Source: Isoetes taiwanensis (Eukaryota; Streptophyta; Lycopodiopsida; Isoetales; Isoetaceae). Taken from it: a stretch of DNA of 64,000 bases. Of the stretch, positions 11,586-21,089 are shown piece by piece (position 1 is the stretch's first letter; each line of letters opens with the position of its first letter). A model generated the notes under the pieces. That model worked only from the letters and a program-made list of their open reading frames with translations. It was not told the DNA's origin and did not search any database. A program made the translations under genes and the position numbers. Location of the stretch: the NCBI GenBank assembly GCA_021234155.1, contig JAJEKV010000057.1, positions 3,131,821-3,195,820 of the forward strand, given 5' to 3'.

Positions 11586-11800
11586 ATAAAATAAGAACGT
11601 GTTGTTTTTGCACTATAGCCACGGTGCGTAAATGTGTATAACATAAAATATGGAAGTGCTATTTTCGCACCGTAGCCACGGTGCGAAATTGTGTATAACA
11701 TAAAATATGGAAACGTTATTTTCGCACCATAGCCACGGTGCGAAATTGTGTATAACATAAAATATGGAAACGTTATTTTCGCACCGTAGCTACGGTGTTA
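11586..11800. repeat. 57-bp palindromic tandem repeat, right array (4 copies)
   Basis: Four tandem copies with an exact 57-base period: the hairpin starts at 11609, 11666, 11723 and 11780. Unit: TGTGTATAACATAAAATATG, then GAAACGTTATTT, then a near-perfect palindrome CGCACCGTAGCYACGGTGCG. The arms of the palindrome are the unit ends of the 100-bp repeats joined head to head. Confidence 0.93.
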
Positions 11801-11876
11801 GTCACTCTTGCATATCAAGCTGCTACTAAGGCACTCACCTTCAAACTATCACAAATCAAGGTGTTGCTCAACGAGA

Positions 11877-12242
11877 ATGGTAAAGAGTAAATCAGATAAG
11901 GCATGGGAGTTGTTTAGCACATGGTATGATAATATAGTAGAGAAAGAATGGAATTTTCGTCAAAAGCATCCAGAAGAGTTTGAGGAGGAGATAGAGGAGC
12001 TAGTTGATGCAACTACTGTATACAATAATTTTTGCTTGACAGTAGACGTTATGGTAGAGTGTAACAGGTCTAACAATGCATATGGGGGCATTCTTCATAG
12101 CTTCATGGCTGGAGCTGGACCTGACCTGAAACCATGTTATGTGACTGATTTGCCTTTACTGAGCATGCAAGCTTTAATTAAGATATTTCTGAAGGCTGGT
12201 CAAGACCGAATTAGGAGGTTTTTGAGGAGACTACCTGCATAA
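11877..12242 (+). CDS. Hypothetical protein (possible element-borne gene)
   Basis: An open frame of about 121 codons from ATG 11877. An upstream in-frame ATG at 11808 lies next to the repeat array and is less likely. The text looks coding: KAWELFSTWYDNIVEKEW, HPEEFEEEIEELVDATT, then GILHSFMAGAGPD and ALIKIFLKAGQDRIRRFLRR. It is acidic in the middle and basic at the end. I do not recognise the family. A second acidic frame (12288-12480, with EEQRDLAEKKLLLENEENEE) follows on the same strand and may be a further exon. The gene converges with the minus-strand gene that ends at 12486. Confidence 0.4.
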   Translation: MVKSKSDKAWELFSTWYDNIVEKEWNFRQKHPEEFEEEIEELVDATTVYNNFCLTVDVMVECNRSNNAYGGILHSFMAGAGPDLKPCYVTDLPLLSMQALIKIFLKAGQDRIRRFLRRLPA

Positions 12243-12485
12243 CTGTGCAGGAAAAAAGGCAAAGAAAGTTTTTACAGCGTAGATATTATGTTCAACACAT
12301 ACATGATTTACAATAAGTCAAACCAAGATGCCGGTTCTTCTTCAAGTGTGGAGGTCGCTCAGATTGCCTCACCAGTAGAGGAGCAAAGAGATCTTGCAGA
12401 AAAGAAGCTCCTACTGGAAAACGAGGAGAATGAGGAGGTATTGGAAGAGGAGGTCTCTGAGAAGAAACTGTCTACTTGGGGGTTA

Positions 12486-13330
12486 TCAGAAGCATATCCC
12501 ATTTATGGGCTTCAAGTTTCTTGCCCTTTCCCTGAACCCCAGTGGAGTTGTTTTCATTCGTTTGACTCGCTTGTGGAGGGAATCATTTTCTTGTGCAACC
12601 CTCTTCATTCCTTGCTGCAGTGATTTCATCTCCGTCACCAATTTTTTATTTTCTACCTCCAATTCATTGAGCTTGCAGCATTGTTGAGACAACAAGTAGT
12701 TCGCCTGTTAAAGCTGATTAACATCTGATAAAACTTTGCAATTGAGTCCATACAAGTAGTTATACATAGCACGCAAATGTGGATCAGTATTACATTAACC
12801 AAATTATTATAGTAACCTAGTAACCCTTGCTGTCCCTTACAAGCAAATTCAATAAGACCGGATGCAGAGTGGAAGTTTGGATGGGCTCGAGTGAAAGGAT
12901 CACAAGAATACAGTTGGCCTTTAGCCCAGAGGTCTATATTCATAGCTCCAAAAGCTCGCAATGCATCTTCATCTATTGGTTGCTTCCAAGTGAACTTATT
13001 CCTGTAAGGCAGGCATCCTTTTGGCAATTGCACTCTACATTGACCCTCGGAATTAGTTTGATCCTGAAACAGAAGTATTAGAACCAAAAACACTCAAAGG
13101 AATGCAATGACAACTTGGAAACCAAATACCTTTGCCATTGACGTTGCAAAAGACCGAGAACCGGAGCGGAGCTTAGAATTAGGAAGATTCTTGCCAACAA
13201 ACAGAGCGAAATTTGCTGGCAAGAATCCGCCATAATTCGAATTCAAATAATGCTTGAGCGCGATGGCAAGGTCATTGGCACTCGATGGCGCGATGGCAAG
13301 CTCGATGGCTGAAGCTCGATGGTGGGAAAA
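12486..13330 (-). CDS. Hypothetical three-exon gene with C-terminal coiled coil
   Basis: Three exons read on the minus strand. Exon 1 ends at 13130 (ATGGCAAAG, then GTATTTGG) and encodes LKHYLNSNYGGFLPANFALF and SKLRSGSRSFATS. Exon 2 begins at 13063 after TTTCAG and encodes PKGCLPYRNKFTWKQPIDED and DLWAKGQLYSCDPFTRAHPN; its donor, near 12820, is uncertain. Exon 3 begins at 12704 after TTAACAG and encodes the coiled coil LNELEVENKKLVTEMKSL and QENDSLHKRVKRMK, ending at 12486. No start ATG is seen for exon 1, so the true N-terminus is unclear. The family is unknown. The gene lies inside the candidate element with inverted ends and converges with the plus-strand gene. Confidence 0.45.
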
Positions 13331-13469
13331 GGAAAATCTTAGATGTAATCATTAAATTTTGTGGTCGTTAGAAAATAATGATTGCAAGGTTCGAGATCCT
13401 ACGTGGCAGCCCCCCCAATATACTCTTACAAGGCCCTTATTTGACCTCAAAAAAACTCTAATGAAAAGT

Positions 13470-15799
13470 TGATATTTTTTTTTTTGTTTTAATTTTATTT
13501 GGTTCTGTTGGAGGTATAGGAAGAATGCCCAAGCTAATGCCTAAAGGATATGAGGAAATCCAGTATTTGGATCACCAAATGTGGCCAAAAATGAGTATCC
13601 AGCTCTTGAAGAATCAGATTGCATGCAAGAATATGGGCTGCAGCAGAATAACAACATGGTAAATATGCAGACCAACAATATGGTATGCAATATTATGTCT
13701 CCTTATATGGCAGATTATTAACCTCTGTGCAACCTTGATATTGGGCCTTTGAAGAATACTGTTTGCAAGATCAAGGGCAGTATACAGCAATGTTTAGCAG
13801 TTTGGAGTCTAAATCACTGGTAGTTGGGTCTTATTTTTAGGCAATGAAGAGGTGGTCAATTATTCTGATACCGAGCTGCTTCTATTGCTCCTATGTTGCT
13901 CAACGGTGAGTCTATGGGATATTTGCTATCTATCAAGAAATCAAGAACATATGCCGGCATCAAGAGGAACATTTGCTATCTATCAGGAAATCAAGAATAT
14001 ATGCTGGCATCAAGAATATATGCCCGCTATCTGCAATCATGATTGGATTTTGAAACACGTTTTTTTTTGAGGGGCCAATTCTATGCCAGCTATCTGCAAT
14101 TATCATTATATTTTGCTAGATTTTGCAAGACATGTATTGTTTCCTGCCACAAATCAAGAGCATCAAGATACAGTTGTACGACATTATCCATATTTCATTA
14201 TGAGATTTTGGAGCAAGCAAAGGATGATTCCAGATTATCCTGAAGTATGCCTCATTTGGCAGTAACGAGTATCATTGGGAAGAAAAATGGATCAGTTGGA
14301 AGGAGGAAAGGGCGAAAGGACTCCCCAGAAATTGTTGGATCAGGACTCAGAAGATGATGCCGAAGATTGCCCGAGCGCATAAACGTGCGAACACTAAAAT
14401 TATACGATTTTTTTTTCTCTTGATTTTTTCCCCCGAATAAACCTGAGGATGTGGCGGCAAAATAGGAAGAGAATAAAAGGTAGATTCTTGAAGAATCTTA
14501 CCTATAGCAATTATATAGTCTAGATATCTGCCTCTCTTTTTCATTCTTCTATTCTTTGTAGATGGACACCAATCTACACCATTCATCTCTTTCGGAGCAT
14601 TTAGTGACTTGAACATCAACACATTTAAGCTTTTGAAGTTCAATATGCTTCTATCCTCATCTTTGATGTTCTTCATCCTAGTAAAAACCTCTCTCACATT
14701 CCACTGTAGATGCATACTGTTCCTTGCTGTGATTATATACATGTTTCTTGTTGTGATTTGTTTGCTCTACTATAGACAATTCTTTTGTGCCACAGTGGTT
14801 TAAAGCATACAAAATTTTGTGTTAAAAAATGCCCAATTTTGTTGCAGTATAGAAGCTGCTATTCTTCACAAACCTGTAGAACACGATCTAACATAATATG
14901 TTTCAATATGCCCAATTTATTATCAAAGGAACACAAATAGGGAGGGAATTTGTCAGCAAACAAATGGGCACAAAAAATTAGATGCTAAGGGAGGATCGGA
15001 TAGGATAAACTCTTACTTTTCAATTGCCTCTCCTGATCGTCACAACATGACTAAATAGCATCATTCGCTTGCTGGAATAGAATTGATAAAGTTACTAATA
15101 GAGTCGATGGAATAAATAAGATCGATGCCCAAATGGAATAGTTGTCCTGATGGCTTAGATTGAATTTTTTTGAATCATAGCCTTTGATCTCCTAAACTGG
15201 AGATGCAATCTAAATCCGACCCTAAATCCTTATTCATCAGTTCAGAGTAAAAAATCAGATTGATTTGCCAAAGACCTCCCCCAAAACCTCCCTGACAAAA
15301 AGGCACGCCTGTTTCCTCTTATAGAAATTTCCATTAAAGGAAAGGGGTCTTAACAAAATGTTAAAGGCTTTTCTGAAATGTTGCTCTTATGTACAATGGT
15401 ATATTTATTTTTGCCCTTTTCATGGTGAAGGGCATTTTTTTGTTTTACCCTTATAAATAATATCTCTAAAAAAAAAATCCCTTCTTTGGAAGGTTTATAG
15501 GGCGATAAGTGTGGGCAACATTGCAAAGTTGCTCACTGGGGTGCCTTTCTTCTGCTTTTAGATGTCCACTTTTTTCATTTGAACACCCTGATATTTCCTT
15601 CTTCCCATTTACACCCTTGAAATGCCTAGTAAGTTGGATGGAATGCATGGTCTTATTGTGCATTTGTGGGTCAATAGAGGTCATATGATTTGGTGGTGCA
15701 TTAGTGGGGTATTGAATGTCATCCATGGTGTATTGTGATTAAATAACCGTTCTCCTAAAAGTATAGTATGCCAAAAGGTGAAGTTAAAAGAAACTAAAT
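13470..15799. other. Intergenic sequence with gene-like scraps
   Basis: A local duplication near 13920-14010 repeats CTATCTATCARGAAATCAAG. A stretch ending at about 14382 reads GERTPQKLLDQDSEDDAED, which looks like an acidic C-terminus. A minus-strand frame at 14347-14742 repeats the word FKSLN. None has a recognisable domain. The region may hold old gene fragments. Confidence 0.3.
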
Positions 15800-15817
15800 T
15801 GTTGTTGTTGTTGTTGT

Positions 15818-15849
<32 letters not shown>

Positions 15850-15882
15850 TTGTTGCTGTTGCTGTTGTTGTTGTTGTTGTTG
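15800..15882. repeat. GTT/GCT trinucleotide microsatellite
   Basis: About 28 trinucleotides, mostly GTT or TTG with interspersed GCT or TGC. It is not inside a supported reading frame. Confidence 0.97.
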
Positions 15883-15935
15883 AGCTACATTTAATTAAAG
15901 TGAATAAGATAAGATCCGGACGTTTGGGCCTCATA

Positions 15936-16231
15936 AGGAAACTAAAACTCATACAGAAAAAAAGAAGTTTTGCATTGAATCACTGATTGAATACACATCA
16001 TAGAACAACAACTGGCTCACTTGTCTTTTTCATAAAAATTTACAAACCACTAGTTGAGAAACTTCTCATGAATTTCAAGCCCAATACAGAAATAATATTA
16101 TCTTGCTTCATACAATGCTCCAGGAATGTTTTGGGGAAGGGAGAAGAGGAGTGGAAGGGGATTTTTTTTTTTTTTTTTTTTTTTTTTGGGGGGGGGGACA
16201 TGGAGGGCCAACGGAAAATGGGTATGGGTAG
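15936..16231. repeat. Duplicated segment, copy 1 (second at 18760-19046)
   Basis: About 290 bases matching 18760-19046 in the same orientation, from AGGAAACTRAAACTCATACA to GGGTATGGGTAG. Both copies contain CTGGCTCACTTGTCTTT, ATCTTGCTTCATACAATGC and, near the end, a long T run passing directly into a G run, then ACATGGAGGG. Copies differ by scattered substitutions and run lengths. Probably two insertions of one non-coding retroposon or MITE family. Confidence 0.9.
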
Positions 16232-16461
16232 CATAAGGATCGTAGGGGCAAGTGGCCTTCAAAAGGGTAAAAAGGCCAAAGGGGGAGGGGCAGAGACAAG
16301 GGCCTCAAAATTTCATCTCATAATCCCCAAAAAGTTCTACCACAATTCCCCATGGCTAGACAACTATTTGCAAAAATAAATATAATCAATTAAACAATTT
16401 AAATAATATATTAATTATACATTAAATAATTAATTAGACAAAAATAACTAGACATGGTTTT

Positions 16462-16483
16462 TCTCGCCTCGCGAGGCGAGAAT
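16462..16483. repeat. Perfect 22-bp GC-rich palindrome
   Basis: The centre reads CTCGCCTCGCGAGGCGAG, flanked by TT and AA; the 22 bases are a perfect inverted repeat with no loop. It stands in AT-rich DNA. A related but different palindrome lies at 18656-18679. Confidence 0.95.
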
Positions 16484-17290
16484 GGGCACGATTCCTCCCT
16501 CCTATGCTCCCCAAACTGTCAGCTCAAGAGCTCTTAAAAATGGAAGACAAATTGTATCACAGAACTACCTTGACTATAAAAAAAAACCGGTCGGAATCTC
16601 TGCATTCTTAAAACCCATCATTGTTGAACCTATATGTGAACGACATCAAATCGATTGTATTGAGAAGGCAGGAGATCAGGCCAGAGTGACTGTGGCAACA
16701 ATCTACAGAAGATCTCCTGCATCTCCATATAGCACAAAATGAAAGTTAACAGCTTTCAGCAAGCTATGGCATTTTTAAGGCCAGCATGGTCTCCTATCTT
16801 TCTTTAATGCTCCTCCATTCCGGCATCTCGCTTCCATCTTTTTTTAAATCAAAAGCAATCTTGGATCCTTTTTCTTTCATCCAGCTTCAATCCGCTTCAA
16901 AATCATTTTCGATCTTGAAAGTTTTAATCCCTTTTTGGATTACAGGGACGAACAGATTCAGAGAAGCGGAGGATTTACAGAGGCAGAGTTTCCACAACTT
17001 CTTCATCATGACTTCTTCTGCATCACCGACTTTCAAATCCTGGCCCTCTGTCCTGTCTACCTTTCGCCCGGTCTATTTGCGAAGCTTTGAAGATGCATGG
17101 ATCATGTTTTGCCTGCGCCTATTCTTGTTTCAAGAAAGGTAGAGAATTGGCACATCAAATGGCTGGAAAAAACATCCTTTACTTTCATCTGAATTCTGGC
17201 AGCATCCTTCTTTCTGTCCTTCTTTGTTCTGTCGGATCCGGCGGCTCAGGCGATTGGGCGTAAACTCGAGAGTTTGAAACTCAAGAGAAC
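16484..17290. other. Intergenic sequence with possible exon
   Basis: A plus-strand stretch from 17008 (MTSSASPTFKSWPSVLSTF) looks like a Ser-rich N-terminus and could be a first exon of a plastid-targeted protein, but no continuation is seen. Nothing else is supported. Confidence 0.3.
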
Positions 17291-17746
17291 TGTAACATTC
17301 CTAACCGACATGCCCTTAACCAACTGGGCAAAACCATCTAGACGTTTATGAGTAGTCGCTTCTACCCATTTATGCCGGTGCCTCGGAAACACCCCACAGG
17401 CACATTCAAGGTTCGAATACTCGAGCGGTCTACCATGGGCCCGTTACAGTCTCTTCCACTAGAACTATGCTCGTCCTCGAGCATCCAAGGCTATACCTTG
17501 TCTATGTCATACCATGTCACCTTTGCAAATTACTCATGTATATAAGCACCCATGGAGACTCGAACTCAAGACCTGCTCTAATACCAACTGTGACGTTCCT
17601 AACCGACATGCCCTTAACCAACTGGGCAAAACCATCTAGACATTTATGAGTAGTCGCTTCTATCCATTTATGCCGGTGTCTCGGAAACGCCCCACAGGCA
17701 CATTCAAGGTTTGAATACTCGAGCGGTCTGCCATGGGCCCGTTACA
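17291..17746 (-). mobile_element. TRIM (terminal-repeat retrotransposon in miniature), apparently complete
   Basis: Two 158-bp direct repeats (17291-17448 and 17589-17746) begin TGTRAC and end GTTACA on the plus strand and flank 140 bp without coding capacity. Reading the minus strand, the right repeat is followed at once by TTGGTATTAGAGC, matching the initiator-Met tRNA primer-binding site common in plant LTR elements. A purine-rich AGTGGAAGAGAC precedes the other repeat, as a polypurine tract should. The two repeats differ at about eight positions, all transitions (about 5%), so the insertion is moderately old. The flanking five bases (AGAAC, AGATC) are similar but not identical. Such elements depend on proteins of larger LTR elements. 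Confidence 0.85.
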
Positions 17747-17749
17747 AGA

Positions 17750-18540
17750 TCGGGGGAGTTTGGAAACTCGACCATAGCTTTTGCTTCAAAAAACAAAGGG
17801 AAAATAAAATATTTAGAGCCCTATGTCATAAGTTTTGGGTCTCAGCTCTCCATAGCTGCAGAGCTTTTCATCTGCGGGTCAATTCCGTTTGGAGCTATGG
17901 TTATGGGAGCTTCTTCTGGAAACAAAGAGTCCAAGTGGTAGAAAGGATCTTCGTCTCAAAGGTATGTACCAAATTTTAAATTTCAAGCATTGGGGGAAGG
18001 CGGTGTATAGAAAAAAAGCGGGGTAAACAAATACGTTACAAAAACAAATATAAAATAAATGCTAATGTAGAATTATAATTTGATGTTTATTTATACGTCT
18101 CCAATTTCTCTTTTTATGTGTGTGCTACTATGTTCACACATTACACATTATGTTGCCACATTTTCTAAGCATATAATTCTTATTCTAAGGTAAAAATTTA
18201 ACTTTTCAAAGATCATGATATACTTTGAACCTTGTTTAATCCATTTTGAAGGTTCAAGACACAAAATGGGGACAAGTACTCTTTGATGCACATGATCGTC
18301 CTCTATGGTTCCTAACACAATGTTGCACAAGGTTTACATATTAATAGGTTTAATACATAGAATTAATAGGCTTTCATAGGTTTAATGCATATGCTTACAT
18401 TGGTTTAATCATTTCAATGTGCTTTCATAGGTTTATTACATAGATTTATATAGTTTTAATGCATAGGTTTAAATAGGTTTGATAGGTTTTGTGAACCAAT
18501 GGTACCTCTGCAAAAATAACCTCTGGTCCTAAAAACTATG
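17750..18540. other. AT-rich intergenic DNA
   Basis: A short frame at 17711-17941 runs out of the TRIM and contains TIAFASKNKGKIKYLEPYV; it is not recognisable. From 18340 to 18490 the word TAGGTTTAATRCATA recurs about six times as a loose, decayed tandem repeat. Confidence 0.35.
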
Positions 18541-18757
18541 TTTTTCACTCTAATTTGAGGGCCTTTCTCGACTCCCTCAAAAAACTTTTTTTTTTCTACT
18601 TAAAAATAAAAGGGGAAAAAAGTTTTTTTTCCCTTTTTTTTAGCTCCGAGCTAGGTTTCTCGACTCGTGAGTCGAGAAAGGCCCTCAACAATGTTTTTTT
18701 TTACTTACAAAAAAAGAGATTTTTTTTTTGCTCTGAGCTACGTTCGTGAGTCGAGAA
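18541..18757. repeat. Degenerate tandem repeat with palindrome
   Basis: Two to three imperfect copies, about 90-110 bases apart. Each has CTTTCTCGACT or GAGTCGAGAAAGG, CCCTCAA, T runs, ACTTA and GCTCYGAGCTA. The middle copy holds a 24-bp inverted repeat (18656-18679) with arms TTTCTCGACTC around GT. A half copy abuts the start of the duplicated segment at 18760. Confidence 0.75.
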
Positions 18758-18759
18758 TC

Positions 18760-19046
18760 AGGAAACTGAAACTCATACAGGAAATTTTTTTTTGCATTGA
18801 AGCACTGATTGAATAAACATTATAGAACAACAACTGGCTCACTTGTCTTTCTCATAAAATTTACAAACCATCCGTTGAGAAACCTCTCATGAATTTCAAG
18901 CCCAATACACAAATAATATTATCTTGCTTCATACAATGCTCCAGGAATTTTTTGGGGGAAGGGCGAAGAGCAATGGAAGGGGCTTTTTTTTTTTTTGGGG
19001 GGGGGGGAGGGGACATGGAGGGACAAAGGGAAAGGGTTATGGGTAG
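18760..19046. repeat. Duplicated segment, copy 2 (first at 15936-16231)
   Basis: Same family and orientation as 15936-16231, including the T run joined to a G run at about 18986-19010. The copy starts immediately after the CGTGAGTCGAGAATC half-palindrome. Confidence 0.9.
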
Positions 19047-19053
19047 GGGCAAT

Positions 19054-19172
19054 TAAAAGATAAACTTTTGGATTTGAAAATCCAACCCATTTGCACAATA
19101 TAGCATTCTAGATGATAGACTTTTGGATTTGCAAATCCAACCCATTTGCACAATATAGCGCTCTAAACGATA
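19054..19172. repeat. 55-bp tandem duplication
   Basis: Two copies with a 55-base period (ACTTTTGGATTT at 19064 and 19119), each continuing AATCCAACCCATTTGCACAA and ATATAGC. GGATTTGCAAATCC in the second copy is itself a palindrome. Confidence 0.9.
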
Positions 19173-20276
19173 GAAATGCGTGACGACCACTTAGGGTGCT
19201 TTCTCATGGGCTGAAATTCATATTACTACAATTAAAATACCAACACAAATCCATCTGCCTAGCCTTGTTCCCAACCCTGCAGTTCTGCTAGTTTTTTTTT
19301 TTTTTGAGGGGCTGGATGGCTACAGAAATAGAAAAAAGCAAATTCGGGTCCTCTGGGGCACAACCAGAAGGGCATCAGGTGCATAAGCAACTACATCAAA
19401 CCATTTTCATTTTTCTTTTTCTCTTTCTCTGTTTGTTCTTGCTGGGTGGTGCTACAGGGAAGCAGGATAGGAATTAGAGCAATTCGGGCCAACCTAGGAG
19501 AAAATTGAAGGGTTGTCAATCTGGCAGCATGGCGGGAGGCAGGATTGGCATATAGGCAAGGATCTCCTTCGATGCAATGGGCGATGCCCAGCTGGGATCA
19601 ATCCGGGGCGGTTACCTGGCTGGGGATGCGATGGCTGGCTAGGAGCCCATAGTCGTCAAAAATAATCAGGGCCCCTCGATTTGGAGGGCCCTATTTCTGT
19701 TAGTTGGGGACCTGTGGATGGGGGCCTGGAAATCTTCCTAACCATCGATTGGGCAAGGCCATTGCTAGACAACCATACCCTTAGTCCTAAATGGGCCAAA
19801 CAAATTAGACCACTCGTATATTCTTTGGGAACACATTCGTTTTAGGGTGTATTCCCATTAACCCAGCATCCGTAATTTCAATCAGGTCCAGTTTACCGGT
19901 TTCCAAAACCACCGTTCCCATTGCACCTGCGATCATATTTTAGCAGTTCTGGCAAAAACCAAGAAGAGGACAAACAAAATCAGGAAAATGACAAACTAGA
20001 TCTTGCTATAGGACAAACCTAGTTCTGATTTTCAGAATTCAGAAGCTTTCAAATCCATCTGAATTGGAGTTCCAAGCCGGTGCCATATCAACAAAATCAA
20101 AGTCTAGCTGATGAATGGGAACGCTATTCTGGTGCTTGTAACTTGCAAGGTGTCACAGGTATCGGCCAATTTTCGGCCTAATGGGGATGCACCCTTAGGC
20201 CCTCCCTTTATCTACTTATACTTTTGCCCTGGCACCCCCTTCATACTCCTAGCCTTTTCGCTTAGGATTACCCCCA
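19173..20276. other. Intergenic sequence
   Basis: No gene is supported. A T run near 19295 followed by GAGGGGCTGG resembles the T-run-then-GAGGGGC junctions seen near 14065 and may mark an old retroposon tail. Confidence 0.3.
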
Positions 20277-20774
20277 TTGCACCCAGGATTATCCTACTCG
20301 TTTCTCGTCTTCCCCAATATGCCTGAACCTTGTGCCATCTGTACCCAACAACTTTTTGCCCATGTAGGTTCCGCTATGGGGACGGAGGTAGCTATGACGG
20401 ATTTCCACATTTACACTGACCACGGCAGTTCCTTGCACCCCTCGGCGGTTAATGCATTCCAAGTAGAGGGCCAACATGTGGACTGGGCGGCAGAGCACGC
20501 ACGATCCATTCTGAAAATGGGATCTTTAGCATCAGAAGCAAGGGCCACGTGGGAGGCCTTTCCAGCAAGCGACATACAACGGGCCATGTTGGTGGAAGAT
20601 GCCATCCTCAGATGCGAGTTTTACAAGGATCCTTTCGGCAACTATTGTCGCTCATTGCATCCTTCCCACCGGAGTTCATGCCGGTGTATCTGGCGTTCGC
20701 CCTCAACATCTTTTCTATTGAGCATTTCCCACGCAGTCTCAGGTGGACCTAAGTCACGGGCATTGGCGAGTTAA
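20277..20774 (+). other. Open frame of unknown nature
   Basis: A 165-codon frame. The middle looks coding: FHIYTDHGSSLHPSAVNAF, then DWAAEHARSILKMGSLASEA and EDAILRCEFYKDPFGNYC. I recognise no family. The start is uncertain (the most natural Met may be at 20316 or 20376). Composition is more GC-rich than the surroundings. It may be a fragment of a mobile-element or host gene. Confidence 0.3.
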
Positions 20775-21089
20775 GGGTCCCCAGAGGCCCATCGTAATAA
20801 AATGTGGGGTGTAGTGCTAAGCCATAAGGCATTTTCTCCTCTCTACCTATTCTATGAAAATAATAAAGGTTCATGTAATATGGTAGTGATTATGTATTAA
20901 CTAATGGAGGGCTACATGGGGCAAGATGGAAAAGAAAAATAACAAGGTGCTGCGCACAGAGGGTTGCCCTCCAGTTTCTTGAGGGTGGAGTGGCCTAAAT
21001 CTAAACATGAAGTCATGTTTTCATAATCTGTATTAAACTAAAGTAGACCCCTACCATGTTCTTACCCTCAGTTTGTAGTTCCCCTACAT

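Larger units (their letters stand above)
9169..13466. mobile_element. Candidate DNA element bounded by inverted ends
   Basis: The left end TTAGAGTTTTTTTGAGGTCA (9169) is followed by A(T)TAAGGGCC and then, after a short gap, TGCCACGT. The reverse complement of the right end (13466 downward) reads the same 20 bases, then AATAAGGGCC and, after a longer gap, TGCCACGT. The bases TGA lie just outside both ends and could be a 3-bp target-site duplication. Inside are two convergent small genes and the palindromic repeat block. Such inverted ends suggest a class II transposon of about 4.3 kb, but two inverted copies of a short unrelated repeat could look the same. No transposase was recognised. Confidence 0.4.

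Noticed and set aside
10545-11800. CRISPR-like array of regular repeats
   Set aside because: The 57-bp repeats are contiguous with no unique spacers, contain their own palindrome and lie in a plant-type region with introns and retroelements.
13256-13323. GATGGCGCGATGGCAAGCTCG repeats as a regulatory array
   Set aside because: They are a short imperfect local duplication at the start of the minus-strand exon and show no further structure.
17401-17580. tRNA gene suggested by GGTTCGAATAC and ACTCGAACTC words
   Set aside because: No cloverleaf can be formed; the words belong to the TRIM and its primer-binding region.
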